A DNA stretch of 64,000 nt from Amycolatopsis roodepoortensis. Lineage in GTDB: Bacteria; Actinomycetota; Actinomycetes; Mycobacteriales; Pseudonocardiaceae. Position 1 is the stretch's first letter. Every line of letters begins with the position of its first letter. Below, piece after piece: positions 31,676 through 40,419 of this stretch. The position numbers and the translations under genes are program-made. Under the pieces are notes generated by a model, which saw only the letters and a list, made by a program, of their open reading frames with translations, was not told where the DNA came from and did no database searches. The stretch spans positions 248,001-312,000 of the forward strand of contig NZ_JADBEJ010000005.1 in NCBI RefSeq assembly GCF_014873915.1, written 5' to 3'.

Positions 31676-32640
31676 GCAACACCGAGGCCGACCCGGCCGA
31701 GCTGCTGTGTTCCGAACGACCGGGCGAAGGCGTCACCGTGCTGACCCCACGCGACGTCCCGCTCGGCGGTCCGCGCGCCATCCGGGTCCGCCGGACACTC
31801 CCCCAGCGCCAACGGTCCTTGATCGGCGCCTGGTGTTTCGCCGACCACTACGGCCCGCAGGACGTTTCGGAGTCCGGCGGGATGGACGTCGCGCCGCATC
31901 CGCACACCGGGCTGCAGACCGTGAGCTGGCTGTTCAGCGGCGAGATCGAACATCGCGACAGCATCGGTACCACCGCCATGGTGCGGCCCGGAGAGCTCAA
32001 CCTGATGACCGCCGGGCACGGCATCGCGCATTCGGAAGTGTCCACACCGGACACCTCGACGCTGCACGGTGTCCAGCTCTGGATCGCGCTGCCGGACGAA
32101 CATCGTGACACCGCCCGGGACTTCCGGCACTACGCGCCGCCACTGCTCGAACTGCCCGGCGCGACCGCCCGGGTCTTTCTCGGCAGCCTCGCCGGGACGA
32201 CGTCGCCGGTCCCGGCGTTCACTCCCTTGCTGGGCGCCGAACTCACGATCGAGCCCGGGGCGACCTTGGCGCTCGACGTCGACCCGGCCTTCGAGCACGG
32301 TGTCCTGCAGGACACCGGCTCCGTCACCGTCGCCGGGGCCGCGTTGGGCACCGGGGAACTCGCCTACCTCGCGCCCGGTGCCGGACGGCTCGAACTGACG
32401 AACTCCGGCGGTGAACCGGCTCGGGTGCTCCTGCTCGGCGGGACCCCGTTCACCGAGGAACTCGTCATGTGGTGGAACTTCGTGGGCCGGAGCCACGAGG
32501 AGATCGCCGAGTACCGCGAGGCGTGGCAGGCACAGGCGGACCGGTTCGGTCGAGTGGAGGGCTATCAGGGCACCACGGCGTGGCTGCCCGCACCCGCGCT
32601 GCCGCAGGTGCGGATCAAACCTCGCCGGAATCCCTCGTGA
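31672..32640 (+). CDS. Pirin-family protein
   Basis: A 322-residue bicupin. The N-terminal cupin motif APHPHTGLQTVSWLFSGEIE with NLMTAGHGIAHSEV supplies three His and one Glu as iron ligands. The C-terminal cupin is degenerate and ends with MWWNFVGRSHEEIAEYREAW, a pirin hallmark. Pirins act as quercetin-type dioxygenases or redox sensors. Coupled to the exonuclease gene by ATGA. The stop lies inside the left arm of the hairpin that follows. Confidence 0.9.
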   Translation: MSNTEADPAELLCSERPGEGVTVLTPRDVPLGGPRAIRVRRTLPQRQRSLIGAWCFADHYGPQDVSESGGMDVAPHPHTGLQTVSWLFSGEIEHRDSIGTTAMVRPGELNLMTAGHGIAHSEVSTPDTSTLHGVQLWIALPDEHRDTARDFRHYAPPLLELPGATARVFLGSLAGTTSPVPAFTPLLGAELTIEPGATLALDVDPAFEHGVLQDTGSVTVAGAALGTGELAYLAPGAGRLELTNSGGEPARVLLLGGTPFTEELVMWWNFVGRSHEEIAEYREAWQAQADRFGRVEGYQGTTAWLPAPALPQVRIKPRRNPS

Positions 32641-32679
32641 GTGGTCAGGACGGTTAGAACCGTCCTGACCACTCACGAG
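32634..32679. terminator. 22-bp perfect hairpin terminator
   Basis: Arms 32634-32655 and 32658-32679 are perfectly complementary over 22 bases with a two-base gap; the left arm starts CTCGTGAGTGGTCAGGACGG. It covers the pirin stop codon and ends 3 bp before the stop of the convergent Eis gene, so it can stop both transcripts. One arm of the same element recurs at 6500-6523. Confidence 0.85.
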
Positions 32680-32682
32680 TGC

Positions 32683-33903
32683 CTAGAAGAACGTCCCGCA
32701 CCACGGCGTGCGCGCGGTGTGGAACAGCGCGTCGGCACGGGCCACCGCGGCCTCGTCCAGCACCTCGACCCGGCCGGACAGGGCCAGATCGCCGAACAGG
32801 CCGTGCCCGAGGTACAGCGACGACAGGGTGGCGACGTCCAGCCGCAGATCCGCCTCGGTGGCCGTGCGTTCCACACCGTCCGGGCCGACGACGTAGCGGC
32901 CGTCGTTGCCCGGGAGCTGCTTGTCGTGCACTTCCAGCACCACGGGCTCGGCCGTGCCATACGAGCGTGCCCGCAGCGCCGCGAAGACGTCGACGAGCCG
33001 CAGCCACAGGTCGTCGATGACCTCGGTGGTGTTCACCGCACGTGGGTCGGTCAGCAGTTCGGCGAGCGGCTCGTCCAGCGGGCGACCCCGGCCCGCCACG
33101 GCCGAGACCAGGTCGATGGACAGCAGGAAGCGCCACAGGCCAGCCCAGGCCTGTGGCGTGGCGGCATGGAGTTCCCGGATGTCCAGGAGCGCGCCGCGCT
33201 CCGGCGCCTGCCGGTCGCGTGTGTCGATGGTCTGGTAGACGACGAAACCGTCGTCCCCGTCTGGTCCACTGTGGACGGCCACGCGATAGCCGTCGTCCCC
33301 GGTGACCACTCGGTCGAAGAAGCCCGGCCACCAGCCGGCGGGCCGGGAGACGAAACCCGGCCGGGTCCCCTCGAAGCGGTTGTACAACGCGGGAACGCGC
33401 TCGACTGCTTCGGCCGGGGTGACGAACCTGACCACACCCTCCCGGCCCACGCCGTCGCGCAGCTGGGCGCGTGGGCGTTCGACGGAAACGCCTCGGCAGA
33501 AAGTGGCCGCGCCGTAACCGAAGCGGCCGTAGATCACCGCTTCCGAAGCGTGCAGCGCGGCGAGCGGGACACCGCGCGCCGCGAGATCTTCCAGCTGTGC
33601 GGCCATCATCGAGGTGAGGATCCCGCGGCGGGTCCAGTCGGCGCGGACGCCGACACCGTCGACGGCGGCCGTGACGAGCTTCTGTCCACCCGGGACGGTC
33701 AGCTCCACCTCGAACGAACTGGTGATGCCCACCGGGGTGCCGTGGTCGTCGAACGCGGCGAATTTCCCGGCCGCCGGCCAGGACGGAGCCATCTTCGCCC
33801 AGACTTCGTCCGACGCGGGCTTGCCGTGCAAGGACTGCGACAGGACGTCGAGACACGCCCGCTGTTCGCCTTCGGCCACGGCACGCACATGGAATTCGCT
33901 CAT
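32683..33903 (-). CDS. Eis-like GNAT N-acetyltransferase (copy 1)
   Basis: A 406-residue Eis-family acetyltransferase: GNAT domain, second degenerate GNAT domain and C-terminal sterol-carrier-like domain. The acetyl-CoA motif is GVRADWTRRGILTSMMAAQL (RxxG at RRGI), followed by LAALHASEAVIYGRFGYG. The protein ends TPWCGTFF; in Eis the C-terminal phenylalanine carboxylate is part of the active site. Eis enzymes acetylate many amines of aminoglycosides or capreomycin, and of proteins. The ATG at 33903 is chosen over a longer frame. It is followed by the terminator hairpin and preceded by a DUF4333 lipoprotein gene. Confidence 0.92.
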   Translation of the reverse strand: MSEFHVRAVAEGEQRACLDVLSQSLHGKPASDEVWAKMAPSWPAAGKFAAFDDHGTPVGITSSFEVELTVPGGQKLVTAAVDGVGVRADWTRRGILTSMMAAQLEDLAARGVPLAALHASEAVIYGRFGYGAATFCRGVSVERPRAQLRDGVGREGVVRFVTPAEAVERVPALYNRFEGTRPGFVSRPAGWWPGFFDRVVTGDDGYRVAVHSGPDGDDGFVVYQTIDTRDRQAPERGALLDIRELHAATPQAWAGLWRFLLSIDLVSAVAGRGRPLDEPLAELLTDPRAVNTTEVIDDLWLRLVDVFAALRARSYGTAEPVVLEVHDKQLPGNDGRYVVGPDGVERTATEADLRLDVATLSSLYLGHGLFGDLALSGRVEVLDEAAVARADALFHTARTPWCGTFF

Positions 33904-33946
33904 ACCGCCGATCCTGCCGCCAGGGCCGGGCGAACCCAACCGGTTT

Positions 33947-34345
33947 TCAGGCGGGCGCGCCGACCTCGTAGCGGCCGTCGTCCCCGGTGACCGTGATGGT
34001 CACGGTCTTGCCCTCTCCGCCGACCTGGACGGTGCAGGTGAACGTGCTGCCGTCCTTGACCGTCTGGTTCGCCGGGCAGAGCACGTCGCCGACTTCCCGC
34101 ACCTGATAGGTCTCGGTGAGGATCTTCCGCACGTCCGCCTGCATGGTCCGCGGGTCGAAGACTCTGCCCGGAGCGGCGGAGGACGAACCGCCCGACGTGG
34201 CGGACGTGCTCGGCGAAGCGCTCGTCGTCGGCGGGACCGTGACGGTCTTCGTCGCCGGTGCGGGCGCCGGGGTGTCCGAACACGCCGCCAGCATCGCGAA
34301 AGCGGCACAACACAGACCGACCGTCGAGACGGCTCGCCTGCTCAA
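33947..34345 (-). CDS. DUF4333 lipoprotein
   Basis: A 132-residue exported lipoprotein. Lipobox LAAC (in CCAAFAMLAACSDTPAPAPA), a Thr/Ser/Pro-rich spacer, then a DUF4333 domain from RTMQADVRKILTETYQVREV with two conserved cysteines in VLCPANQTVKDGSTFTCTV, probably disulfide linked. The frame starts with TTG at 34345, with GGTGGAG upstream; no better start is present. It lies between the two Eis genes (34 and 43 bp gaps), so all are probably one transcript. Function unknown. Confidence 0.8.
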   Translation of the reverse strand: MSRRAVSTVGLCCAAFAMLAACSDTPAPAPATKTVTVPPTTSASPSTSATSGGSSSAAPGRVFDPRTMQADVRKILTETYQVREVGDVLCPANQTVKDGSTFTCTVQVGGEGKTVTITVTGDDGRYEVGAPA

Positions 34346-34379
34346 GCTTCTCCACCCCCACCGGTGTGATCATCCAACG

Positions 34380-35579
34380 TCAGAAGAAGGTACCGCACCA
34401 GGGGTCGACCCGCGTGCCGAACAGCAGGTCCGCGCGTTCCAGCGCGGCCGCGCCGGTGGCACGGACCCGGCCGGCGGCCGCGAGATCCGACGGTCGCCAG
34501 CCGCCGAGGTACACCATCGACAGCGTGTCGGCGTGCAGTTCGAGATCCGCCGGGTCGGTGGTCCGGACGGCGCCGTCCTCGGCCAGGCGGTAGCGGCCGG
34601 AGTTGTGGTCCAGGAAGGGATCCGTGACCTCGATGACGACCGGCTCGCCTCGGTACGTGCGCGCGTCGAGCATCCTCGCCACGTCGACCAGCCGGAGCCA
34701 GCCTTCGTCCTGGATCTTCTGCACGGTCACGTGCCGTGGGTCGGTGAACAGCAGCTCGACCGGCTCGTCGAGCGGCCGCTTCTCGGCGGTGATGACGTCG
34801 ACCAGATCCACGGACACCAGATAGCGCCACAACCCCGCGAACGCGTCGGGACTCGCGTAGTGGAACGACTGGATCTTCAGGGTCGTCTGAGCGCCGAAAT
34901 GCGCCCGCTCGACGGTGTAGGTGACATAGCCGTCGACCCCGTCCTGACCGCGGTGCACCGCGGTCGTGACCGGCGTGGTCGCCCGGCGCAGTTCCCGCTC
35001 GTAGCCCGGCCACAGATGCGGGCTCCGCGCGATCATGCCCGGCCGGGTGCGGGGTAGCGCGTCGAAGAGCGATGGCCACTGCTCGACGGTGTTTTCCAGA
35101 TCCAGCAACGAGATCTCACCGCCGGCCGGCGCCTCGGGCCGGAAGCGGGCGCGGCGCTTGTCGACCTCGATCGACTTCGCCCGCACTGCGACGCCGTACC
35201 CGAACCTGCCGTAGATGGCGCCTTCGGACGCGTGCAGCATCGCGGCGGGAACGCCCCGGGCGGCGAAATCCTCGAACTGAGCGCGCATCAAGCCGGTCAG
35301 GACGCCGCGGCGGATCCGGTCGGCGCGGACGCCGACCAGGCTGACCGCGGCGAGCGGCGTGGTGCCGCCGCCAGGCAGCGTCACCTCCGAATCGAAGGAC
35401 CGGAGGGTGCCGATCAGCTCCTGGTCGAACGCGCCGAACCCGCGATCCGGCTGCATCGAAGGCGCGATGGCCGACCATTCCTCGTCGGTCATCTCCTTGG
35501 CGTGCAAGGCGCGCCTGAACAGATCGGTCGCGGCCCGTTCCTCGTCGGACCGCAGCCGCCGCACTGAGAAGTCGCTCAT
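34380..35579 (-). CDS. Eis-like GNAT N-acetyltransferase (copy 2)
   Basis: A 399-residue paralogue of the preceding Eis protein with the same three-domain layout. Matching motifs: GVRADRIRRGVLTGLMRAQF, AAMLHASEGAIYGRFGYGVA and the C-terminus DPWCGTFF. Conservation is clear across the length but not recent (many substitutions). It is the upstream member of a [DUF4333-Eis] pair repeated twice in a row. The ATG at 35579 is preferred; the longer frame adds low-complexity residues. Confidence 0.92.
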   Translation of the reverse strand: MSDFSVRRLRSDEERAATDLFRRALHAKEMTDEEWSAIAPSMQPDRGFGAFDQELIGTLRSFDSEVTLPGGGTTPLAAVSLVGVRADRIRRGVLTGLMRAQFEDFAARGVPAAMLHASEGAIYGRFGYGVAVRAKSIEVDKRRARFRPEAPAGGEISLLDLENTVEQWPSLFDALPRTRPGMIARSPHLWPGYERELRRATTPVTTAVHRGQDGVDGYVTYTVERAHFGAQTTLKIQSFHYASPDAFAGLWRYLVSVDLVDVITAEKRPLDEPVELLFTDPRHVTVQKIQDEGWLRLVDVARMLDARTYRGEPVVIEVTDPFLDHNSGRYRLAEDGAVRTTDPADLELHADTLSMVYLGGWRPSDLAAAGRVRATGAAALERADLLFGTRVDPWCGTFF

Positions 35580-35619
35580 GACCCGATCATGCAGGATCGA
35601 CCGCGTCCGGCGCCCGCCG

Positions 35620-36432
35620 TTATTTGGTGGCGGGCGGTGAGACCTCGTAGTTGCCGGTGTCACCCTTCACGGTGATCGGCACCTCCTGCGGCTTGCCCTC
35701 GATCGTGGCGGTGCAGGTGAACTTCACGCCGTCCTTGACCTCCTGGCCGGAGGGGCAGGTGACCGCGCTGATCTCCTTGATCCCGTAGGTCTCGGTGAGC
35801 AGCTTCTGCACGTCGGTCTGCATCTGCGTGTTGTTGAACACCTGGGTGTTGAACCAGCCCGGCGTGACGAAGCCGAGGATGCCGACCGCGGCGATGATCA
35901 CCACGAGCGCGCCGATCCCGATGAAGAGGCCCTTCTTGGACTTCGGCTTGTCCTGCGCCTCGCCCTGGGTGCCCGGGAACTGGCTCTGGCCGTAGTCGTA
36001 CTGGCCTGGCTGCTGCTGCCCGTACTGCGGCTGCTGCTGCGGGCCGCTCTGGGGGTAGCCGGGCTGCTGCTGGGGCCCACTCTGCGGATATCCCGGCTGC
36101 TGCTGGGGCCCGCTCTGCGGGTAACCCGGCTGCTGGCCGTACTGCGGTGGTTGCTGGCCCCATTGCGGCTGCTGTTGCTGCGTCTGCGACGGGTCCTGCT
36201 GCTGCGGGTAGCCCGGCTGCTGCTGAGACGGGTCGTAGGGTGCGGGCTGCTGACCCCACTGCGGCTGTTGCTGCTGGGTCTGCGACGGGTCGTACTGCGG
36301 CTGCTGGCCCCACTGCGGTTGCTGCTGCGGGCCGCTCGGCGGTTGAGCGCCGCCCGGCTGTTGCCCGTAGCCCGGCTGCTGCCCCCACTGGGGCTGCTGC
36401 TGCGGGTCGTTGCCGCCATACGGCGTGCTCAT
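35620..36432 (-). CDS. Pro/Gln-rich membrane protein with DUF4333 domain
   Basis: A 270-residue membrane protein. Residues 1-155 are low complexity, with repeats of GYPQSGPQQQP and QQPQWGQQP. A single span follows (KKGLFIGIGALVVIIAAVGI, about residues 168-190), then an exported DUF4333 domain: NTQMQTDVQKLLTETYGIKE and CPSGQEVKDGVKFTCTATIE with the two conserved cysteines. It is a homologue of the DUF4333 lipoprotein 1.3 kb downstream. The function is unknown; the cytoplasmic Q-rich half might mediate clustering (inference). Confidence 0.88.
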   Translation of the reverse strand: MSTPYGGNDPQQQPQWGQQPGYGQQPGGAQPPSGPQQQPQWGQQPQYDPSQTQQQQPQWGQQPAPYDPSQQQPGYPQQQDPSQTQQQQPQWGQQPPQYGQQPGYPQSGPQQQPGYPQSGPQQQPGYPQSGPQQQPQYGQQQPGQYDYGQSQFPGTQGEAQDKPKSKKGLFIGIGALVVIIAAVGILGFVTPGWFNTQVFNNTQMQTDVQKLLTETYGIKEISAVTCPSGQEVKDGVKFTCTATIEGKPQEVPITVKGDTGNYEVSPPATK

Positions 36433-36629
36433 CGTTCGCCTCCGCCTGTTCCGCCATCGTCACCGGCCGACCTGCATGGCCGTCGTGGGCGATCCAACCA
36501 CAGGTCGGCGCCCCTGCCCACTGTTCCCGGCCGGTGTCGGGGCAACTCGCCGCGACCGTGCTCACACCGGAGGCGTGTCCGCTCCGCCGGTCAGCCCAAC
36601 GCCTCGTTGCCGGTGTCTGTCCTTCCCGA

Positions 36630-36686
36630 GTATGTGAAGGCCCCCTTCCTTGCGCCTAAGTACGGGAAGGGGGCCTTCATGTACTC
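36630..36686. repeat. GAAGGCCCCCTTC-family hairpin
   Basis: Arms TGAAGGCCCCCTTCC (36636-36650) and its complement (36666-36680) pair perfectly over 15 bases, with AGTA/TACT extending the stem outside. It is the first of three hairpins in the roughly 500-bp gene-free stretch between the DUF4333 gene start and helY's stop, in which I see no gene. Confidence 0.8.
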
Positions 36687-36696
36687 AGCCAAGGTG

Positions 36697-36743
36697 TGAA
36701 GGTCGAGTTTCCTCGGCTGAGCCGAGGGAAGGGGGCCTTCACG
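36697..36743. repeat. Second hairpin of the 36.4-36.9 kb spacer
   Basis: GTGAAGG (36697-36703) pairs with CCTTCAC (36737-36743), and inside it CCTCGGCT-G-AGCCGAGG (36712-36728) is a perfect palindrome. It is a less regular member of the same GTGAAGG family. Confidence 0.65.
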
Positions 36744-36799
36744 CGCAACCCCTTGTGACTCCTGGTGCAGGTGGGGCGCACGTGGCGATCGTCGAGTCC

Positions 36800-36846
36800 G
36801 TGAAGGCCTCCTTGAGGGACTCTGGGTCACTCAAGGAGGCCGTCAC
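36800..36846. terminator. Third hairpin of the spacer, near helY 3' end
   Basis: GTGAAGGCCTCCTTGAG (36800-36816) pairs with CTCAAGGAGGCCGTCAC (36830-36846), 16 of 17 bases. Located about 95 bp past the stop of the leftward helY gene, it can act as its terminator. Confidence 0.7.
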
Positions 36847-36941
36847 GGACTTCGGCCGGCAACCAACCGCAGCGGATCTGTCGGTCGAAGGCGTTGGGAG
36901 CCTTCACCCCACCGGCCGGCCTCAGGAAGTCACGAGGCCGG

Positions 36942-39719
36942 TCAAGCGCCGCCGGCCGCCACGACACCGCGCCGCAAGGCTTTCACCGCGTCCGAGGCCG
37001 CCGCTCCGACCGGATCCGCCTTGCCGAGAACGTCGCGGATCTGGTCCAGCAGGTCGATGACCTGCCGCGACCACCGCACGAAGTCACCGGCCGACAGCTC
37101 CTGCCCGTTCGCCTCGGCGGCGGTGAGGACCTTCTCCAGCGATTCGCCGCGCGCCCATCGGTAGACGGGCCACGCGAAACCGGCGTCGGGTTCGCGGGTG
37201 CGGTCCAGTTTGTGGCGCCGCTCGTCCTCGGTGAGCTCCATCCAGAGCCGCGTGGTCGCCTGCCAGGCGTCGAGTACCTTGCCCGCGGGCAGACGAGGCT
37301 CCCCCGCGGTGTCCCGGCGCGCCTCGAAGACCAGCGTCGAGACGACGGCGGCGAGTTCGGCGGGCGCCAGGCCCTTCCAGACGCCGTGCCGGATGCACTC
37401 GGCGGCGAGCAGATCGGACTCGCTGTAGAGCCTGGTGAGCCGCTTGCCGTGTTCGGTGACGCGGTTCTCGCCGTCGCCCTTCGACTCGGGGCCGAGGTAC
37501 CCGCGCTCGCCGAGCAGCCGCAGGATGCGGTCGAAGGCACGGGCGAGCGAGTGCGTGGTCGCGGCGACCTTGCGTTCCAGCTGCTCGGTCTCGGCCGTGA
37601 GCCGCTGGTACCGCTCGACCCAGCGCAGGTTCGCCTCGCGTTCGGCGAGGCCGTGGCACGGATGTGCGCGCAGCGCCCGCCGCAGCGCGGCCAGCTCACC
37701 GTCCTCATTGGCCCCGGCGCGGCGCTTTTGCCTGCCGGGCAAGGAGATTCCCGCGTTGCGCAGGCTCGAAGCGATGTCCCGCCGGGTCTTGGGCGAGCGC
37801 AGCTCGATGTGCTTCGGCAGCTTGATGTTCCCCAGCGCCTCGACCGGCGACGGGAAGTCGGAGACCGAAAGCGGCCCGGACCACCGATCCTCGGTGACCA
37901 CGACGGGACGCGGTTCGCGGATCGGGTCGAGCCCCGGATCGACGACGACCGCCAGCCCGGCACGCCGTCCCGCGGGCACGGCGATGACGTCTCCCTTGCG
38001 GAGCTTCTCCAGCGATTCGGCGGTTCCCGCGCGGCGGGCGGAGGTGTTCTGCCGCGAGAGCGCCTTCTCCCGGGCGGAGATCTTCGCCCGCAGATCGACG
38101 TACTCCAGCATCTGGTCGAAATCGCCGGTGATGGCCGAGGTGTAGCCCCGCAGGGCCTCCTTGTTCCGCTCGATCCGCCGCGCCGTCCCGACCACCGACC
38201 GGTCGGCCTGGAACTGCGCGAACGACTGCTCCAGCAGATCACGCGCCTCTTCCGCGCCGACCTGGGCGACCAGGTTCACCGCCATGTTGTACCCGGGCCG
38301 GAAGGACGACCGCAGCGGATACGTCCTGGTCGAGGCCAGACCGCCGACCTGCTTCGGGTCGATACCCGGCTGCCAGGCGACGACGGCGTGGCCTTCGACG
38401 TCGATCCCGCGCCGTCCGGCCCGCCCGGTGAGCTGCGTGTACTCCCCCGGTGTCAGGTCGACGTGCGCCTCGCCGTTGTACTTCACCAGCCGCTCCAGCA
38501 CGACGGTGCGCGCGGGCATGTTGATGCCGAGCGCGAGCGTCTCGGTGGCGAAGACGACCTTCACGAGGCCCTGGACGAACAGCTCCTCGACGGTCTCCTT
38601 GAACGCCGGCAGCAGCCCGGCGTGGTGCCCGGCGATCCCGCGTTCGAGCGCCTCACGCCATTCCCAGAAGCCGAGGACGCCGAGGTCGCCCTCGGGGAGG
38701 TCCTTGGTGCGCTCGGCGACGATGCGGCGGACCTTCTCGACCTCTTCGGGGCCGTTGAGCCGCAGGCCCGAGCGGACGCACTGGCCGACGGCGGCGTCGC
38801 AGCCGGCGCGGGAGAAGATGAACACGATGGCGGGCAGAAGCCCGGCGTTGTCCAGCCGCTCGACGGTGTCGGTGCGGGACGGCGGCCGGTACCGCGGCAT
38901 CCGCGAAGGCACCCCTCGCCGCCCTCTCGGCCCGCGCAACCCGGCCGGGGCGAAACGTCCGCCGATCTCCTCGGTGCGGCGGAGCAGGCTGGGGTTGATC
39001 CGCAGTTCGGCGCCGGGCGCGTGTTCCTCCTGGCCGGCGAACAGGTCCATCAGCCGGTTCCCGACCAGCATGTGCTGCCACAGCGGCACGGGACGGTGCT
39101 CGTCGACGACGACGGTGGTGTCGCCGCGGACCTCGACGAGCCATTCGCCGAACTCCTCGGCGTTGCTCACCGTGGCCGACAGGCCGACGACCCGGACGTG
39201 TTCGGGCAGGTGGAGGATGACCTCTTCCCAGACGGCGCCGCGGAACCGGTCGGCGAGGTAGTGGACCTCGTCCATCACCACGTACGCGAGTTCGCCGATG
39301 GTCGAGGACCCGGCGTACAGCATGTTGCGGAGGACCTCGGTGGTCATGACCACGACCTGCGCGTTGCCGTTGATCGAGGTGTCGCCGGTCAGCAGGCCGA
39401 CGGCGTCGGGCCCGTAGCGGCCGACGAGGTCGGCGTACTTCTGGTTCGACAACGCCTTGATGGGCGTCGTGTAGAAGCATTTGCGGCCTTCGGCGAGGGC
39501 GAGGTGCACCGCGAACTCGCCGACCACGGTCTTCCCGGCGCCGGTGGGCGCGCAGACGAGCACGCCGTGACCGTCTTCGAGCGCCTCGCAGCCGCGGACC
39601 TGGAAGTCGTCGAATTCGAACGACGATTCCGCCGCGAAGCGGGTCAGCTGGGGATATCGAGCGCGGCGCTGGGAGGCCGCGTAGGCCTCGGCCGGGGTCT
39701 GAGAAGGGCTATTGACCAC
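36942..39719 (-). CDS. helY: HelY-like superfamily 2 DEAD/DEAH-box helicase
   Basis: A Ski2/Mtr4-like SF2 helicase of about 925 residues. Motif I CAPTGAGKTVVGEFAVHLAL (Walker A at 57-64), motif II MDEVHYLADR (DEVH at 150-153), motif III VGLSATVSN, and a C-terminal helicase half with GHHAGLLPAFKETVEELFVQ, FATETLALGINMPARTVVLE and QLTGRAGRRGIDVEGHAVV, then the long arch/DSHCT-like end. It probably unwinds RNA or DNA. The order with tat and paf genes agrees with M. tuberculosis helY (Rv2092c). I choose the GTG at 39719 because the conserved sequence begins just after it; frames to 39755 or 39833 also exist. Confidence 0.93.
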   Translation of the reverse strand: MVNSPSQTPAEAYAASQRRARYPQLTRFAAESSFEFDDFQVRGCEALEDGHGVLVCAPTGAGKTVVGEFAVHLALAEGRKCFYTTPIKALSNQKYADLVGRYGPDAVGLLTGDTSINGNAQVVVMTTEVLRNMLYAGSSTIGELAYVVMDEVHYLADRFRGAVWEEVILHLPEHVRVVGLSATVSNAEEFGEWLVEVRGDTTVVVDEHRPVPLWQHMLVGNRLMDLFAGQEEHAPGAELRINPSLLRRTEEIGGRFAPAGLRGPRGRRGVPSRMPRYRPPSRTDTVERLDNAGLLPAIVFIFSRAGCDAAVGQCVRSGLRLNGPEEVEKVRRIVAERTKDLPEGDLGVLGFWEWREALERGIAGHHAGLLPAFKETVEELFVQGLVKVVFATETLALGINMPARTVVLERLVKYNGEAHVDLTPGEYTQLTGRAGRRGIDVEGHAVVAWQPGIDPKQVGGLASTRTYPLRSSFRPGYNMAVNLVAQVGAEEARDLLEQSFAQFQADRSVVGTARRIERNKEALRGYTSAITGDFDQMLEYVDLRAKISAREKALSRQNTSARRAGTAESLEKLRKGDVIAVPAGRRAGLAVVVDPGLDPIREPRPVVVTEDRWSGPLSVSDFPSPVEALGNIKLPKHIELRSPKTRRDIASSLRNAGISLPGRQKRRAGANEDGELAALRRALRAHPCHGLAEREANLRWVERYQRLTAETEQLERKVAATTHSLARAFDRILRLLGERGYLGPESKGDGENRVTEHGKRLTRLYSESDLLAAECIRHGVWKGLAPAELAAVVSTLVFEARRDTAGEPRLPAGKVLDAWQATTRLWMELTEDERRHKLDRTREPDAGFAWPVYRWARGESLEKVLTAAEANGQELSAGDFVRWSRQVIDLLDQIRDVLGKADPVGAAASDAVKALRRGVVAAGGA

Positions 39720-39831
39720 TTCGTCAGGGTTCCATACCCCACCGACAGTTCGCACTCGGTGTGACGATCCCGGGAACGGCCGCCACTCCCGCGTCATCCA
39801 AGGGGTGGAGCCGTGATCGAGAGGGGACCCC

Positions 39832-40419
39832 ATGGAGATCGCTTGCCCGCAATGCGCGCAGGTCGACCAGGTGCAGAGTGTGCCGGCGGTGTTCCAGAGC
39901 GGGCAGACGACCTACCGGGTGCGAGGCGGCATGACGGCCATCCCGGCGGGCGACGGCGTGGTCTACACCGCGACGGCGCACACCGGCGTGTCGGTGACCG
40001 CGACCGCGGCGTCGCTCAACCCGTATCCGGTGTCCCGCGGCGGGGGCTGCTTCCTGGCGCTCGCGCTGGTGCTGCTGATCCCCGCGTTCGTGTTCCTCGC
40101 CTTCGCCAACGACGTGCTGGACGAGAACGTCGCGCCGACCGCCGACGGCAGGGCCGCGCAGTACGTCGGGGCGTCGATCTTCCCGGTCGGCGCCTTCGCG
40201 CTGGTCGCCTTGTTCGCCGTCCTGTTCGTGCTCCGGATGCGGCGCAACGCGCGGGTCCGGCGAGGCATCCCCGACGCGCTGGACTACTGGCGGCGGGCGT
40301 GGTTCTGCCACCGCTGCGGCGGGGTGTTCTTTCCTGGCGGCGAACTCATGTCGGTCGCGACGTTCCGCGGGCAGGTGTGGCGGGCCGGCGACTACGCCGG
40401 GCTCACCCGACGACGGTGA
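39832..40419 (+). CDS. Zinc-ribbon membrane protein of unknown function
   Basis: A 195-residue protein with an N-terminal CxxC (MEIACPQCAQVDQVQSVPAV), two membrane spans (GGGCFLALALVLLIPAFVFL and VGAFALVALFAVLFVLRM) and a second CxxC near the end (AWFCHRCGGVFFPGGELMS). The two CxxC pairs probably form one zinc ribbon on the cytoplasmic face. Many bacterial genomes have such 'zinc-ribbon plus membrane' proteins without a known role. It is divergent from helY (113 bp apart) and overlaps the convergent diacylglycerol-kinase gene by 17 bp. Confidence 0.75.
   Translation: MEIACPQCAQVDQVQSVPAVFQSGQTTYRVRGGMTAIPAGDGVVYTATAHTGVSVTATAASLNPYPVSRGGGCFLALALVLLIPAFVFLAFANDVLDENVAPTADGRAAQYVGASIFPVGAFALVALFAVLFVLRMRRNARVRRGIPDALDYWRRAWFCHRCGGVFFPGGELMSVATFRGQVWRAGDYAGLTRRR

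Noticed and set aside
36894..39764. A 956-codon open frame on the + strand
   Set aside because: It is a mirror of the helY coding strand with no recognisable domain; helY on the other strand has all helicase motifs.
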